10,007 nucleotides of DNA from Fimbriimonadaceae bacterium (GCA_014380605.1 JACMJO010000077.1:1-10007); one strand, 5' to 3'; shown: positions 1 to 6,351, counted from the stretch's first letter. The notes: generated by a model not told the origin, from the sequence alone. A program made the numbers and translations.

Positions 1-579
1 TCCCGGAAGCTTGGCGAGGCCTCTCCCCACTTCTTCCAAAGGATGGATTTGGAGCAAGCTCGCGCCCTGCTCAATAGCAAAGTCTGTGACCCACTTCAGC
101 TCGTGAAGGTTGGTCATCGTGAGGGTGAAGATGAATCCAAACGGAATCCCCATCTTCCGAACGCCCTCTAGGTTTGCGCTCATCCTCTCGAAGGCGTTGG
201 GCGAGTTTCGCATCTTGTTGTGCGACTCCGGAACCCCATCCAAACTGATGGCGAGCAAGTCTGTAACGCCATCCAGTTGAGCCAGCCTGTCCCCATTCAG
301 AAGCATTCCGTTCGAAGTCAAATTGGTGACCATTCCCAGGGATTTGCCATGCTCCATCAGGCGACGAAGTTCGCCATAAAGGACCGGCTCGCCGCCGGAG
401 AAAGCCAGATCGTTGTAGCCCTCAGCAAATGCCTGGGTGATCGCTTCCTCCAATAGCGGCGCGCTCAGCTCTTCCCTTTGGTCGGGCCCAGACGACGAGT
501 AACAGTGGAGACACGTGAGATTACAGAACCGCGTTGGGTGTATCTGCAGTGCCCGGAAGACATCGCCGGTCGGGCCCAT
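1..579 (-). CDS. Radical SAM enzyme, N-terminal part (cut by window edge)
   Basis: I translated this open frame from the minus strand: 193 codons are visible and the C-terminal part lies beyond position 1. The protein should bind a [4Fe-4S] cluster and cleave S-adenosylmethionine to a 5'-deoxyadenosyl radical. The cluster motif CNLTCLHC, a CxxxCxxC, is at residues 19-26, preceded by HPTRF as in SPASM-type peptide-modifying and maturase enzymes. The SAM-binding GGEP is at 62-65, a TSNG strand-end motif follows at about 96-99, and SLDG is at about 119-122. The start at 579 is chosen because an AGGAGG lies 13 bases upstream, inside the last codons of the preceding gene, whose stop is only six bases away, so translation is probably coupled. 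Substrate is unknown. Whether a SPASM or other auxiliary-cluster domain follows cannot be seen here. The family assignment is firm; the specific role is not. Confidence 0.95.
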   Translation of the reverse strand, partial: MGPTGDVFRALQIHPTRFCNLTCLHCYSSSGPDQREELSAPLLEEAITQAFAEGYNDLAFSGGEPVLYGELRRLMEHGKSLGMVTNLTSNGMLLNGDRLAQLDGVTDLLAISLDGVPESHNKMRNSPNAFERMSANLEGVRKMGIPFGFIFTLTMTNLHELKWVTDFAIEQGASLLQIHPLEEVGRGLAKLPG

Positions 580-585
580 GGTTGC

Positions 586-918
586 TTATCGCCCTCCTGG
601 CGTTGAGAACCGAATCTCTATGAGTTCGGGATTGATGGTTCCTAAGGGGAATCCTTCCACCTTCAGCGGGAGCTTATCGATGGTCAGCAGATCCTGAATG
701 ATCTTTCCCGCCACGTTCGGTTTAGCGTGGATGATCCCATTGACGATGTCAATTGCGGGCTTTCCGTGGGTCCACCACCCGTAAAGGTTCGCTCCGCTTG
801 ACCGAGTGACGGTTAGTAATTGTTTCAAAGCTTGCTTTGAAACTTCGCTTGGCCGACCGAACATTTCCTCAGACATTTCCGAAGAACCTCGTACGGCAGC
901 ATGTGTAGCTGTAGCCAT
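586..918 (-). CDS. Small protein of unknown family, partner of radical SAM enzyme
   Basis: This gene encodes a 110-residue soluble protein with no family I recognise. The start at 918 has a very good ribosome binding site (AAGGAGG, about 5-6 bases upstream). The sequence has no cysteine and no signal peptide or membrane segment. The N-terminal third is rich in Ser, Glu and Ala; a Trp-Trp pair follows at residues 48-49 (YGWWTHGKP); the C-terminal half is probably helix then strand, ending in TPGGR. The stop TAA is in the same frame as the radical SAM gene that follows, two codons before its ATG, and the final Pro-Gly-Gly-Arg codons contain the AGGAGG used by that gene. By analogy with RiPP and maturase systems it could be a substrate, a leader-binding partner or an accessory subunit, but 110 residues is long for a precursor and no leader/core boundary is evident. 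A near-perfect inverted repeat lies at codons 26-33. Confidence 0.8.
   Translation of the reverse strand: MATATHAAVRGSSEMSEEMFGRPSEVSKQALKQLLTVTRSSGANLYGWWTHGKPAIDIVNGIIHAKPNVAGKIIQDLLTIDKLPLKVEGFPLGTINPELIEIRFSTPGGR
822..843. repeat. Near-perfect 10-bp inverted repeat, 2-base centre
   Basis: GTTTCAAAGC and GCTTTGAAAC are exact reverse complements separated by TT. The repeat lies inside the small gene, about 75 bases downstream of its start codon, and encodes Val26 to Gln33 on the minus strand. As RNA it could form a stem of about eight pairs with a six-base loop. As DNA it resembles a dimeric protein-binding site. Function is unknown. Confidence 0.75.
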
Positions 919-1068
919 TCATTGCCTCCTTATCGCAGTTGAAACATGTTCTCCCCTGCGTGACTACATGATACAAGCGTTTACTCGTAGAATTACTGGG
1001 AAAATAGAGTGTCTTCACCCTAACTTCTGGGAGGGGTAAGGGAAAACTCAGCCATCATATCCATCTGC
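919..1068. promoter_or_regulatory. Divergent intergenic region between small gene and kinase
   Basis: This 150-base stretch separates two genes that point away from each other, so it should hold a promoter for each. On the minus strand a strong AAGGAGG is present just before the small gene, and TATCAT at about 969-974 (plus coordinates) is a possible -10 box with no convincing -35. An AACATGTT palindrome lies at 943-950 in the presumed leader of the small gene. No tRNA-like or clear riboswitch structure is visible. Confidence 0.45.
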
Positions 1069-1821
1069 ATGCAGCCCAATATCCAGATGTCCGAGACAGC
1101 CCAACTTTTGGCAGAACATTGGGGATTTGAACCGACTGAGGAACTCCCCGGTGGGTGGTGCTCGCATGTCTATGCCGACTCGACAAAGGTTCTCAAGTGC
1201 CCATGGCGAGGCGAGGAACAAACTTCCGGCTATCGCGCCGCAATTGCCATGGCGGGATGGGGTGGACCGGAGGTATTCGAGTCCGACGAGGCCACGGGTT
1301 CCATCTTGATGTCGAGGGTCCTTCCCGGTCGGACGCTTGCTCAAGCTGGAGTTCTAGAGGAAGAAGCAAGAGAGATTGCCGCCAGCTTAATACAGGGCCA
1401 AGCTGGACGAGTGGACCCGTCTGGATTCCCCACCCTTCGAGAATACTTCCGCCTCCAACACTCGCTTCTGGACCACTTGCTGGAGACTTCAGAAAGTAGA
1501 GTCTTCCTTCACGGCGACCTTCACCACTACAACATCCTGCAAAGCGATGGCCCAATGCCCTGGGTACTTATAGACCCCAAAGGGCTTTCGGGCGATCCGG
1601 CTTACGAACCCATCGCCTTCCTCCGAAACCTCACCGAGCGTTTCCCAACCGTGCCAGAACTCCTTCCGCTGATCAACGACCGGTTGGACTTCTTTTCGGG
1701 CCGACTGGGGTTCGATCGATGGAGGATGGCCGCTTGGGGTCTGATCGATCAGCTAGACAGCGGCGAAGACCGTAGCCTTACTCTGGTCGAGGTGTATGAA
1801 GAGATCGTAGCTATGAAGTAG
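1069..1821 (+). CDS. APH(6)-type kinase (streptomycin/hydroxyurea phosphotransferase family)
   Basis: The protein has the bilobed aminoglycoside phosphotransferase fold and should transfer phosphate from ATP to a small molecule in the cytoplasm. The likely ATP-binding lysine is in VLKCPW (residue 43). The catalytic loop HGDLHHYN spans 148-155, with Asp150 as base and Asn155 as metal ligand. The second metal ligand is Asp169 in LIDPKGLSGDPAYE; this IDPKG...GDPAYE pattern is characteristic of the APH(6)/hydroxyurea kinase family rather than APH(3'). The 250-residue length is slightly below that of known APH(6) enzymes, the N-terminal lobe being short. Neither the start at 1069 nor the internal Met at 1087 has a clear ribosome binding site, so the start is uncertain; an upstream in-frame stop at 1021 limits any extension. 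Many chromosomal relatives in environmental bacteria have unproven substrates, so antibiotic resistance is only a possibility. Confidence 0.92.
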   Translation: MQPNIQMSETAQLLAEHWGFEPTEELPGGWCSHVYADSTKVLKCPWRGEEQTSGYRAAIAMAGWGGPEVFESDEATGSILMSRVLPGRTLAQAGVLEEEAREIAASLIQGQAGRVDPSGFPTLREYFRLQHSLLDHLLETSESRVFLHGDLHHYNILQSDGPMPWVLIDPKGLSGDPAYEPIAFLRNLTERFPTVPELLPLINDRLDFFSGRLGFDRWRMAAWGLIDQLDSGEDRSLTLVEVYEEIVAMK

Positions 1822-1830
1822 TTGCGAAGA

Positions 1831-1878
1831 TGCAAGGACTAATACACGCACGCCGATCTGTACCTTGCACCAGTCCTT
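1831..1878. repeat. Two overlapping, mutually exclusive inverted repeats between convergent genes
   Basis: TGCAAGG (1831-1837) pairs exactly with CCTTGCA (1863-1869), and AAGGACT (1834-1840) pairs exactly with AGTCCTT (1872-1878). The left arms share AAGG, so only one hairpin can form at a time. It sits between the ends of the kinase gene and the convergent small gene, where a terminator would be expected. The loops are long (25 and 31 bases) and no T-run follows, so it is not a classic intrinsic terminator. Confidence 0.4.
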
Positions 1879-2218
1879 AACTGTTTGAGGATTGCAGTGC
1901 TGGAACGGACGAAACAACCGTTACCGCCCTTGGCTTGCTGAACATCCGCTTCCACCAAGGCAGGCTGGACCATTCCTCAAATGCCGCCAGGCGAAGCTGA
2001 ATGTGCTCAAGCGTCTTCATTTGCTCGACCAGAATCGCAACCGTCTCGCCAATGACCTGTATCTCCTCATCCAGCAAGTCAAGCTCGCTCTTAGGCTTCC
2101 CTTTCTGCTTTCTGGCCCTGATTAGACCGACCAGGGAGCGCAGATGCTTCTGAAGCTCAAGCGTTCTTGCCACGTCGGCGGCAAATGAGATGGTTTTAAC
2201 AGCGGCGAGTACGTTCAT
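1877..2218 (-). CDS. Small helical protein of unknown function
   Basis: This gene encodes a 113-residue protein that I do not recognise. I chose the Met at 2218 because AGGA lies seven bases upstream of it; a longer version starting at 2266 (129 residues) has no ribosome binding site and its extra 16 residues look non-coding. The body is probably two long amphipathic helices, residues about 5-38 and 45-83, with a charged basic hinge (RARKQKGKPKSE) between them. A Trp-rich turn (LPWWKRMF, 87-93) and a low-complexity Ser/Val tail follow. There is no signal peptide or cysteine. The helical, heptad-like pattern suggests a coiled coil or oligomer. It converges on the kinase gene and diverges from the barrel-SUMF1 gene, so it is probably a single-gene transcript. 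No function can be assigned. Confidence 0.7.
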   Translation of the reverse strand: MNVLAAVKTISFAADVARTLELQKHLRSLVGLIRARKQKGKPKSELDLLDEEIQVIGETVAILVEQMKTLEHIQLRLAAFEEWSSLPWWKRMFSKPRAVTVVSSVPALQSSNS

Positions 2219-2304
2219 TCCTGAATCCTGATCCTTAGTATTCCAGGTGGAAGGAATGAGTTCCATCCGAGCGCCATTCGGCTCAGAGGTACGCTTCGGT
2301 CTCT

Positions 2305-4194
2305 ATGGACCAGCCTCCTCTGATTCCGGCCCCCACCAATCCAGATGAATGGAAGCAATGGGTCGATGGTTTAAAGAAGGATCGGGAGGAATCGAGGATC
2401 AGACTCGCCTACAAGGCTGAGAACTACCTGAAGCCTGAATTCGAGTGGATGCAAAAGTGCTTTGCTTTTGGCAAGGTCATGCTCTTTGACCGTCAGTTTT
2501 ACAATCCCGCGAAAGGCGAATTCATTGTGGAGGAGTGGCTTGATCAGCAAGAGCGCGACTTCGGCGGCCTCGATGCACTTGCACTTTGGCAAGCCTATCC
2601 TCGAATAGGAATCGACCGTCGCAACCAGTACGATCACTATCGAGAAGTGCCGGGCGGAGTTGCTGGACTGAAGGATTTGGTAAGGCGAATCCATGCAAGA
2701 GGCGTGAAAGTGGTCCTGGCATACAATCCTTGGGACGTTGGCATGCGCCGGGAGCCGAAGGACGATGCCGAGTCTTTGGCTGACCTGGTTGGATTAGCCA
2801 GTTTCGACGGCGTCTTCCTGGACACCCTGCCCCGGGGCGCGGCTGGCCTTCGGGAAGCATTGGACAAAGCCCGACCCGGAGTCGTGATGGAGTCCGAACT
2901 CGCCCTTCCCATCGAGGCGGTATCTGACCATCACGCTTCCTGGGCGCAGTGGTTCGGCGACTCTGAAGTCCCCGGCGTTATGCGCAACAAGTGGTTCGAA
3001 CAGCGACACCAAATGCATGTGATCCGGCGCTGGGACATCGACCATTCCGGCGAACTCCAAATGGCCTGGATGAACGGGTCGGGCATTTTCATTTGGCAGA
3101 ACATTTTCGGTTCTTGGAACGGCTGGAACGACCGGGACAAGTCAATCCTGCGCTCCATGCTTCCCATTCAGAGAAGGTATTGGAAGCACTTCAGCCAAGG
3201 CGACTGGACTCCCCTGGTCGAGACAAGCCAAAAGGGGTTCTATGCCTCTCGATGGTTAAGTGATGGGGTCACGCTTTGGACGGTGGTCAATCGAGAACCC
3301 AAGGCTACCGAAGCCTTCATCCAATCTATCTCTAACGATGGTGCGACTCGCCTATTCGACCTAGTCAAAGGGATTGAGCTGGATCACTCGAAACTCCAAA
3401 TCGGACCTCGAGGCGTCGGTGCCCTAATTGCCCTGCCCGGCCGGATGGTAGATAGCGAATTCCAGGCGTTTCTGAAGTCACAGGCTGAAGTTCTGAAGCG
3501 AGCCGCTCACGAGACGACCAAGATCGATTGCATTCCGGTCCGGATTCCTCACTGCTTATCAACCTCCCACGTCTCGTCGCAGTCAACGAAGCCGGTTTCC
3601 GCAGGAACCCACAAGGTGGTCTCCAAGTTCCGAGTCCGGGAATGTGGCGAATATGGCCACGCCATCTTTCTCTACCCAAGCTCCCCTGGCCTACACTGGC
3701 ATCGCCTGATCGAGCGGCATGTTCGTACAGGCAAAGTCTTGGTGGAGACCAGCGAAGTCACCAACACCCAGTTCCAGAAGTTCCTCAAGGAATCTGGCTA
3801 CAAGCCTGCCAGCCAGGAATCGTTACTTGCCCACTGGTTAGACGGAGCCCCGAAACCCGGCGACGAGGACAACCCTGTTGTCCATGTCAGCCTGGACGAC
3901 GCCAGAGCCTACGCCCTGTGGGCAGGGAAGCGGCTCCCGACCGAAGACGAATGGCAACTCGCAGACATCCCGCACGGTAAGGTCTGGAACTGGACGGAAA
4001 GCGAACACGAAGATGGCCGAACAACCTTCAGCATCTTGAAAGGAGGTTGCGAATGGAAAGCCGTAGGGTCGGATTGGTACTTCGATACCGGACCGGTCGG
4101 TCGCGACTGGTCCGCCAAGTTCATCCACTTCTGGCCGGGGCTGGATCGGTGTGAAACCATCGGCTTCCGGTGCGCTGTCGATCTTGCCGACTAG
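2305..4194 (+). CDS. Glycoside-hydrolase-like TIM barrel fused to SUMF1/FGE-fold domain
   Basis: The protein is 629 residues, with no signal peptide, so it is probably cytoplasmic. Residues about 50-300 look like a (beta/alpha)8 glycoside hydrolase barrel: FGKVMLFDRQFY at the first strand, VKVVLAYNPWD (134-144), FDGVFLDTLPRG (167-178) with Asp173, and GVVMESELALP (192-202) with Glu196/Glu198 as possible catalytic acids. Residues 300-380 resemble the beta domain that follows such barrels. After a Ser/Thr-rich linker (about 400-440), residues 478-626 carry SUMF1-family marks: ETSEVTNTQFQKFL, the VSLDDARAYALWAGKRLPTE region (528-547), VWNWTES, LKGGCEW and ETIGFRCA. The paired cysteines of active formylglycine-generating enzymes are absent; only Cys582, Cys616 and Cys623 are present and they do not form that spacing. 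The SUMF1 part may therefore bind ligand rather than oxidise cysteine. The methyltransferase gene follows 14 bases later. The start lacks a strong ribosome binding site. Confidence 0.82.
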   Translation: MDQPPLIPAPTNPDEWKQWVDGLKKDREESRIRLAYKAENYLKPEFEWMQKCFAFGKVMLFDRQFYNPAKGEFIVEEWLDQQERDFGGLDALALWQAYPRIGIDRRNQYDHYREVPGGVAGLKDLVRRIHARGVKVVLAYNPWDVGMRREPKDDAESLADLVGLASFDGVFLDTLPRGAAGLREALDKARPGVVMESELALPIEAVSDHHASWAQWFGDSEVPGVMRNKWFEQRHQMHVIRRWDIDHSGELQMAWMNGSGIFIWQNIFGSWNGWNDRDKSILRSMLPIQRRYWKHFSQGDWTPLVETSQKGFYASRWLSDGVTLWTVVNREPKATEAFIQSISNDGATRLFDLVKGIELDHSKLQIGPRGVGALIALPGRMVDSEFQAFLKSQAEVLKRAAHETTKIDCIPVRIPHCLSTSHVSSQSTKPVSAGTHKVVSKFRVRECGEYGHAIFLYPSSPGLHWHRLIERHVRTGKVLVETSEVTNTQFQKFLKESGYKPASQESLLAHWLDGAPKPGDEDNPVVHVSLDDARAYALWAGKRLPTEDEWQLADIPHGKVWNWTESEHEDGRTTFSILKGGCEWKAVGSDWYFDTGPVGRDWSAKFIHFWPGLDRCETIGFRCAVDLAD

Positions 4195-4208
4195 AATTCA
4201 GGAGAGAT

Positions 4209-4928
4209 ATGCCGTCCGCCCACGACTTTCTTCCTGGCGTCCATCGAGCGCCAAACATCCAAACCGATCCAGGAATCTACGAGATTGAGAATCGGGCTAC
4301 CGATCCGCAGGGTTTGATCGAGAAGGCGATGAGAAGCATCGCGAGCTGGAAGGACCGGATTGTAGTGGATATGGGAGCGGGAACCGGGTTTTACATTTCC
4401 CTATTCCACGAGGAGGCAGCGCATGTGTATGCGGTTGAGCCTCACGACGAGTCTCGCTTGATGGCGATGTCGAGGGTTGCCGATATAGGATTGCAGAAGG
4501 CTTCCGTTTTGACAGGTTCGGCGGCGAGAACGATCTTTCGCGATCAATCGGTAGGCATCTACCACTCCCGATTCGCCTATTTCTGGCCTCCGGATTGCGT
4601 GCCCGGAATCATGGAACTCGACCGGATCATGCATCCTGGGGGAACTGCGTTCGTCATCGACAACGACTACGAGCACGGAGAATTCGCATCGTGGCTTGCC
4701 CGGAGGGTTCGCAAGGAGCCATTGTCGCAGGACGAGAAGGAGCGATTCTGGGCTTCATTTGGGTTTCAACTCCGGCGGATCGAGAGCGAGTGGCTATTCC
4801 AGACTCGCGAGGAGTTAGAAGCGGTCGTGAGATTGGAGTTTGGTAGGAAGGTTGGCGATTCGATTCTTGAAAGGCATCGGGGACTGAGGGTCGGTTACAC
4901 CTACTGCCTTTACCACCGCAGTTATTAG
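4209..4928 (+). CDS. Class I SAM-dependent methyltransferase
   Basis: The 239-residue protein has a Rossmann-fold methyltransferase core. Motif I is VVDMGAGTGFY (52-62), which binds the methionine part of SAM. The acidic end of strand 2 is Glu77 in YAVEPHDESR, expected to hold the ribose hydroxyls. The strand-4/5 region includes SRFAYFWPP and then LDRIMHPGGTAFVIDND, the typical PGG turn after motif III. The start at 4209 is preferred over the longer frame beginning at 4170 because AGGAGAG lies just upstream and the longer version would overlap the previous gene. The short gap to the barrel-SUMF1 gene implies one transcript. Substrate is not predictable from the sequence; the RFAYFWPPDC segment recurs, as I recall, in uncharacterised small-molecule methyltransferases of soil bacteria. 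Confidence 0.92.
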   Translation: MPSAHDFLPGVHRAPNIQTDPGIYEIENRATDPQGLIEKAMRSIASWKDRIVVDMGAGTGFYISLFHEEAAHVYAVEPHDESRLMAMSRVADIGLQKASVLTGSAARTIFRDQSVGIYHSRFAYFWPPDCVPGIMELDRIMHPGGTAFVIDNDYEHGEFASWLARRVRKEPLSQDEKERFWASFGFQLRRIESEWLFQTREELEAVVRLEFGRKVGDSILERHRGLRVGYTYCLYHRSY

Positions 4929-4955
4929 GTTCCTAGGGAACGTTAGCAGACGGTA

Positions 4956-4971
4956 AAGCGGTATCCCGCTT
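4956..4971. repeat. 6-bp inverted repeat directly before the ankyrin gene start
   Basis: AAGCGG (4956-4961) and CCGCTT (4966-4971) are exact reverse complements around TATC, ending two bases before the ATG at 4974. In mRNA this GC-rich hairpin would occupy the place of the ribosome binding site, so it could reduce translation of the ankyrin gene. It is short enough to be chance. Confidence 0.35.
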
Positions 4972-4973
4972 AA

Positions 4974-5768
4974 ATGCTCAGCCGACGCAACTTTCTTGGC
5001 CTAGTTCCGGGCGCGGTCGTTGGAACCGCCTTTGCACCTTCGATCGCTTCCGCCTGTCAAGCAGACACAAAGCTCCATCCTGCGTACCCTGGCCAAGACC
5101 CGGAGAAGGTGAGGACGGTGGTTGGCGCCAGTCATCGGGATTTGGACAAGGTCAAGGAGATGGTGACCGCGTCGCCGGCTCTTTCAAGGGCCGCTTGGGA
5201 TTGGGGATATGGCGACTGGGAGTCAGCGATCGGCGCGGCTTCCCACGTCGGCCGGCACGACATCGTGGAGTACCTGATCGCGAATGGAGCTCGGCCGGAC
5301 ATCTTCACGTTTGCGATGTTGGGGAACGTTGATGCGGTGAAGGCGATGGTTGCGGCGAACCCAGGAATCCAGAAGCTCTACGGCCCGCACAGCATCAATT
5401 TGATGAGACACGCCGAGGCGGGCGAAGACAGAGCCAAGGCGGTGGTGGAGTACCTCAAGTCGATTGGCGGTGCGGACATTGCACCAACGAATCTGCCGCT
5501 CACCGACGAACAAAAGGCAACTTACGTGGGCAAGTACACCTTTGGGAAAGAGGCCGGCGACGGGTTTGAAGTTGCCGTAAGCCGACAAGGAAACCTGACG
5601 TTCCAGCGGTCGACCCGGAATGCGGTCAACCTGTTTAGGGTGGAGGAGCATGGATTCCACCCTGGTGGCTGCCCTGCGGTTAGGATTCGCTTCAGGATCG
5701 AGGGCGGCAAGTCGGTCGCGGTAACCGTTCATGATCCAGCCCCAGTTGTGACTGCGCTAAGATCTTGA
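4974..5768 (+). CDS. Tat-exported ankyrin-repeat protein with DUF3471-like C-terminal domain
   Basis: The 264-residue protein begins with a twin-arginine type signal: SRRNFLGL (residues 3-10), a hydrophobic stretch to about 24, and a likely cleavage after Ala27 (ASA then Cys28). Cys28 also gives a weak lipobox, so a lipoprotein is possible. Residues about 44-165 form divergent ankyrin repeats, clearest at AASHVGRHDIVEYLIANGARP (88-108) and FAMLGNVDAVKAMVAANP (113-130). Residues about 176-262 (LTDEQKATYVGKYTF onward) resemble the small beta domain DUF3471 often found after beta-lactamase-like domains in exported proteins. The start is unusual in having no ribosome binding site and a hairpin in its place. 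It follows the methyltransferase by 45 bases, probably in the same transcript, and its end overlaps the convergent DUF1579 gene by 12 bases. A periplasmic binding or scaffold role is inferred. Confidence 0.85.
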   Translation: MLSRRNFLGLVPGAVVGTAFAPSIASACQADTKLHPAYPGQDPEKVRTVVGASHRDLDKVKEMVTASPALSRAAWDWGYGDWESAIGAASHVGRHDIVEYLIANGARPDIFTFAMLGNVDAVKAMVAANPGIQKLYGPHSINLMRHAEAGEDRAKAVVEYLKSIGGADIAPTNLPLTDEQKATYVGKYTFGKEAGDGFEVAVSRQGNLTFQRSTRNAVNLFRVEEHGFHPGGCPAVRIRFRIEGGKSVAVTVHDPAPVVTALRS

Positions 5769-6332
5769 CTTTCGTTTGAGCGTGGTTGTCCCAAAGGAGG
5801 ACCAGTGTTCGGGCTTTGAGCCGTCGGTGCCTGGCTTTTGGGCCGACACACTCCATAGAACCTGATCCGTCTTGGGCGTGATTGTCAGTCGGAAGCCAAA
5901 TCCCTGGCCAGCGCCGGACTCCGCTTTGCCTATCAGGACGAACGACTTGGAATCGTCCTCCCAGACTCCTTCTGCGGACACGGAGTAGGTTCCAAAGCTA
6001 TCGAGGAGGAAGGCGGTGTACTTCTTTCGGATAGTGTCATAGCCCAGCAGGGCCCTTGATTCAAAGCGGAGTTCCTCACCCTTTGCGGGCGTGGTCGCAA
6101 GCTCCAGAAAGCGGCCTTGGACGACCCACTTCCCAACTGCATCCGACTTGATCTCCATGGGCTTGGAACCAGGCACCATGGCGATGGAAAGGGTGTGGTC
6201 GAATTGGCCAGCAAGGATTTCCAGGCGCTTGTGAGCCTCAGTCGGCCCCATTTGGCCGGTGAGCATCTTGTTGAGATCAGCCTTGGATTGCCCAAGGCTG
6301 AGAGTCATCAAAGCAATCGTCGTGATAAGCAT
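5757..6332 (-). CDS. Exported DUF1579 family protein
   Basis: The 191-residue protein has a short Sec signal (hydrophobic LITTIALMTLSLG, residues 2-14, likely cleaved after GQSKA at about 18). The mature part matches the DUF1579 pattern as I know it: HKRLEILAGQFDHTLSI near residues 34-50, where the usual family shows a Leu-Gly-x-Trp motif, then a MVPGSKPMEI segment, a GRFLEL strand (73-78), ALLGYDTIRKKYTAFLLDSFGTY (94-116) and a further beta-rich stretch. DUF1579 is thought to be a lipocalin-like beta barrel; its ligand is unknown. It is the last gene of a minus-strand run, 19 bases after the DinB-fold gene. Its stop lies inside the end of the convergent ankyrin gene. Confidence 0.88.
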   Translation of the reverse strand: MLITTIALMTLSLGQSKADLNKMLTGQMGPTEAHKRLEILAGQFDHTLSIAMVPGSKPMEIKSDAVGKWVVQGRFLELATTPAKGEELRFESRALLGYDTIRKKYTAFLLDSFGTYSVSAEGVWEDDSKSFVLIGKAESGAGQGFGFRLTITPKTDQVLWSVSAQKPGTDGSKPEHWSSFGTTTLKRKSRS

Positions 6333-6351
6333 TCCACGACTTTACAAGGGT

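Noticed and set aside
941..956. LexA/SOS-box-like sequence around AACATGTT upstream of the small gene
   Set aside because: The Gram-positive LexA box needs four bases between the GAAC and GTTC halves. Here the halves overlap with too short a centre, so only an 8-base palindrome remains.
2305..2860. Long open frames on the opposite strand and in other frames inside the barrel-SUMF1 gene
   Set aside because: They have no family features or ribosome binding sites and fully overlap a well-supported gene; they are shadows of its codon bias.
3730..4194. Active formylglycine-generating (sulfatase-activating) enzyme
   Set aside because: SUMF1 signatures are present, but the C-terminal active-site cysteine pair is missing and no sulfatase gene is in the window.
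3730..4194. Variable target protein of a diversity-generating retroelement
   Set aside because: The C-type-lectin-like fold and the GFRCA ending fit such targets, but no reverse transcriptase or template repeat was seen in the window.
4170..4208. Upstream start of the methyltransferase giving 13 extra residues
   Set aside because: It would overlap the previous gene and lacks a ribosome binding site, whereas AGGAGAG directly precedes the ATG at 4209.
4929..4941. GTTCC-TAG-GGAAC hairpin after the methyltransferase gene as a terminator
   Set aside because: The stem has only five pairs with a three-base loop and no T-run, and the next gene follows closely on the same strand.
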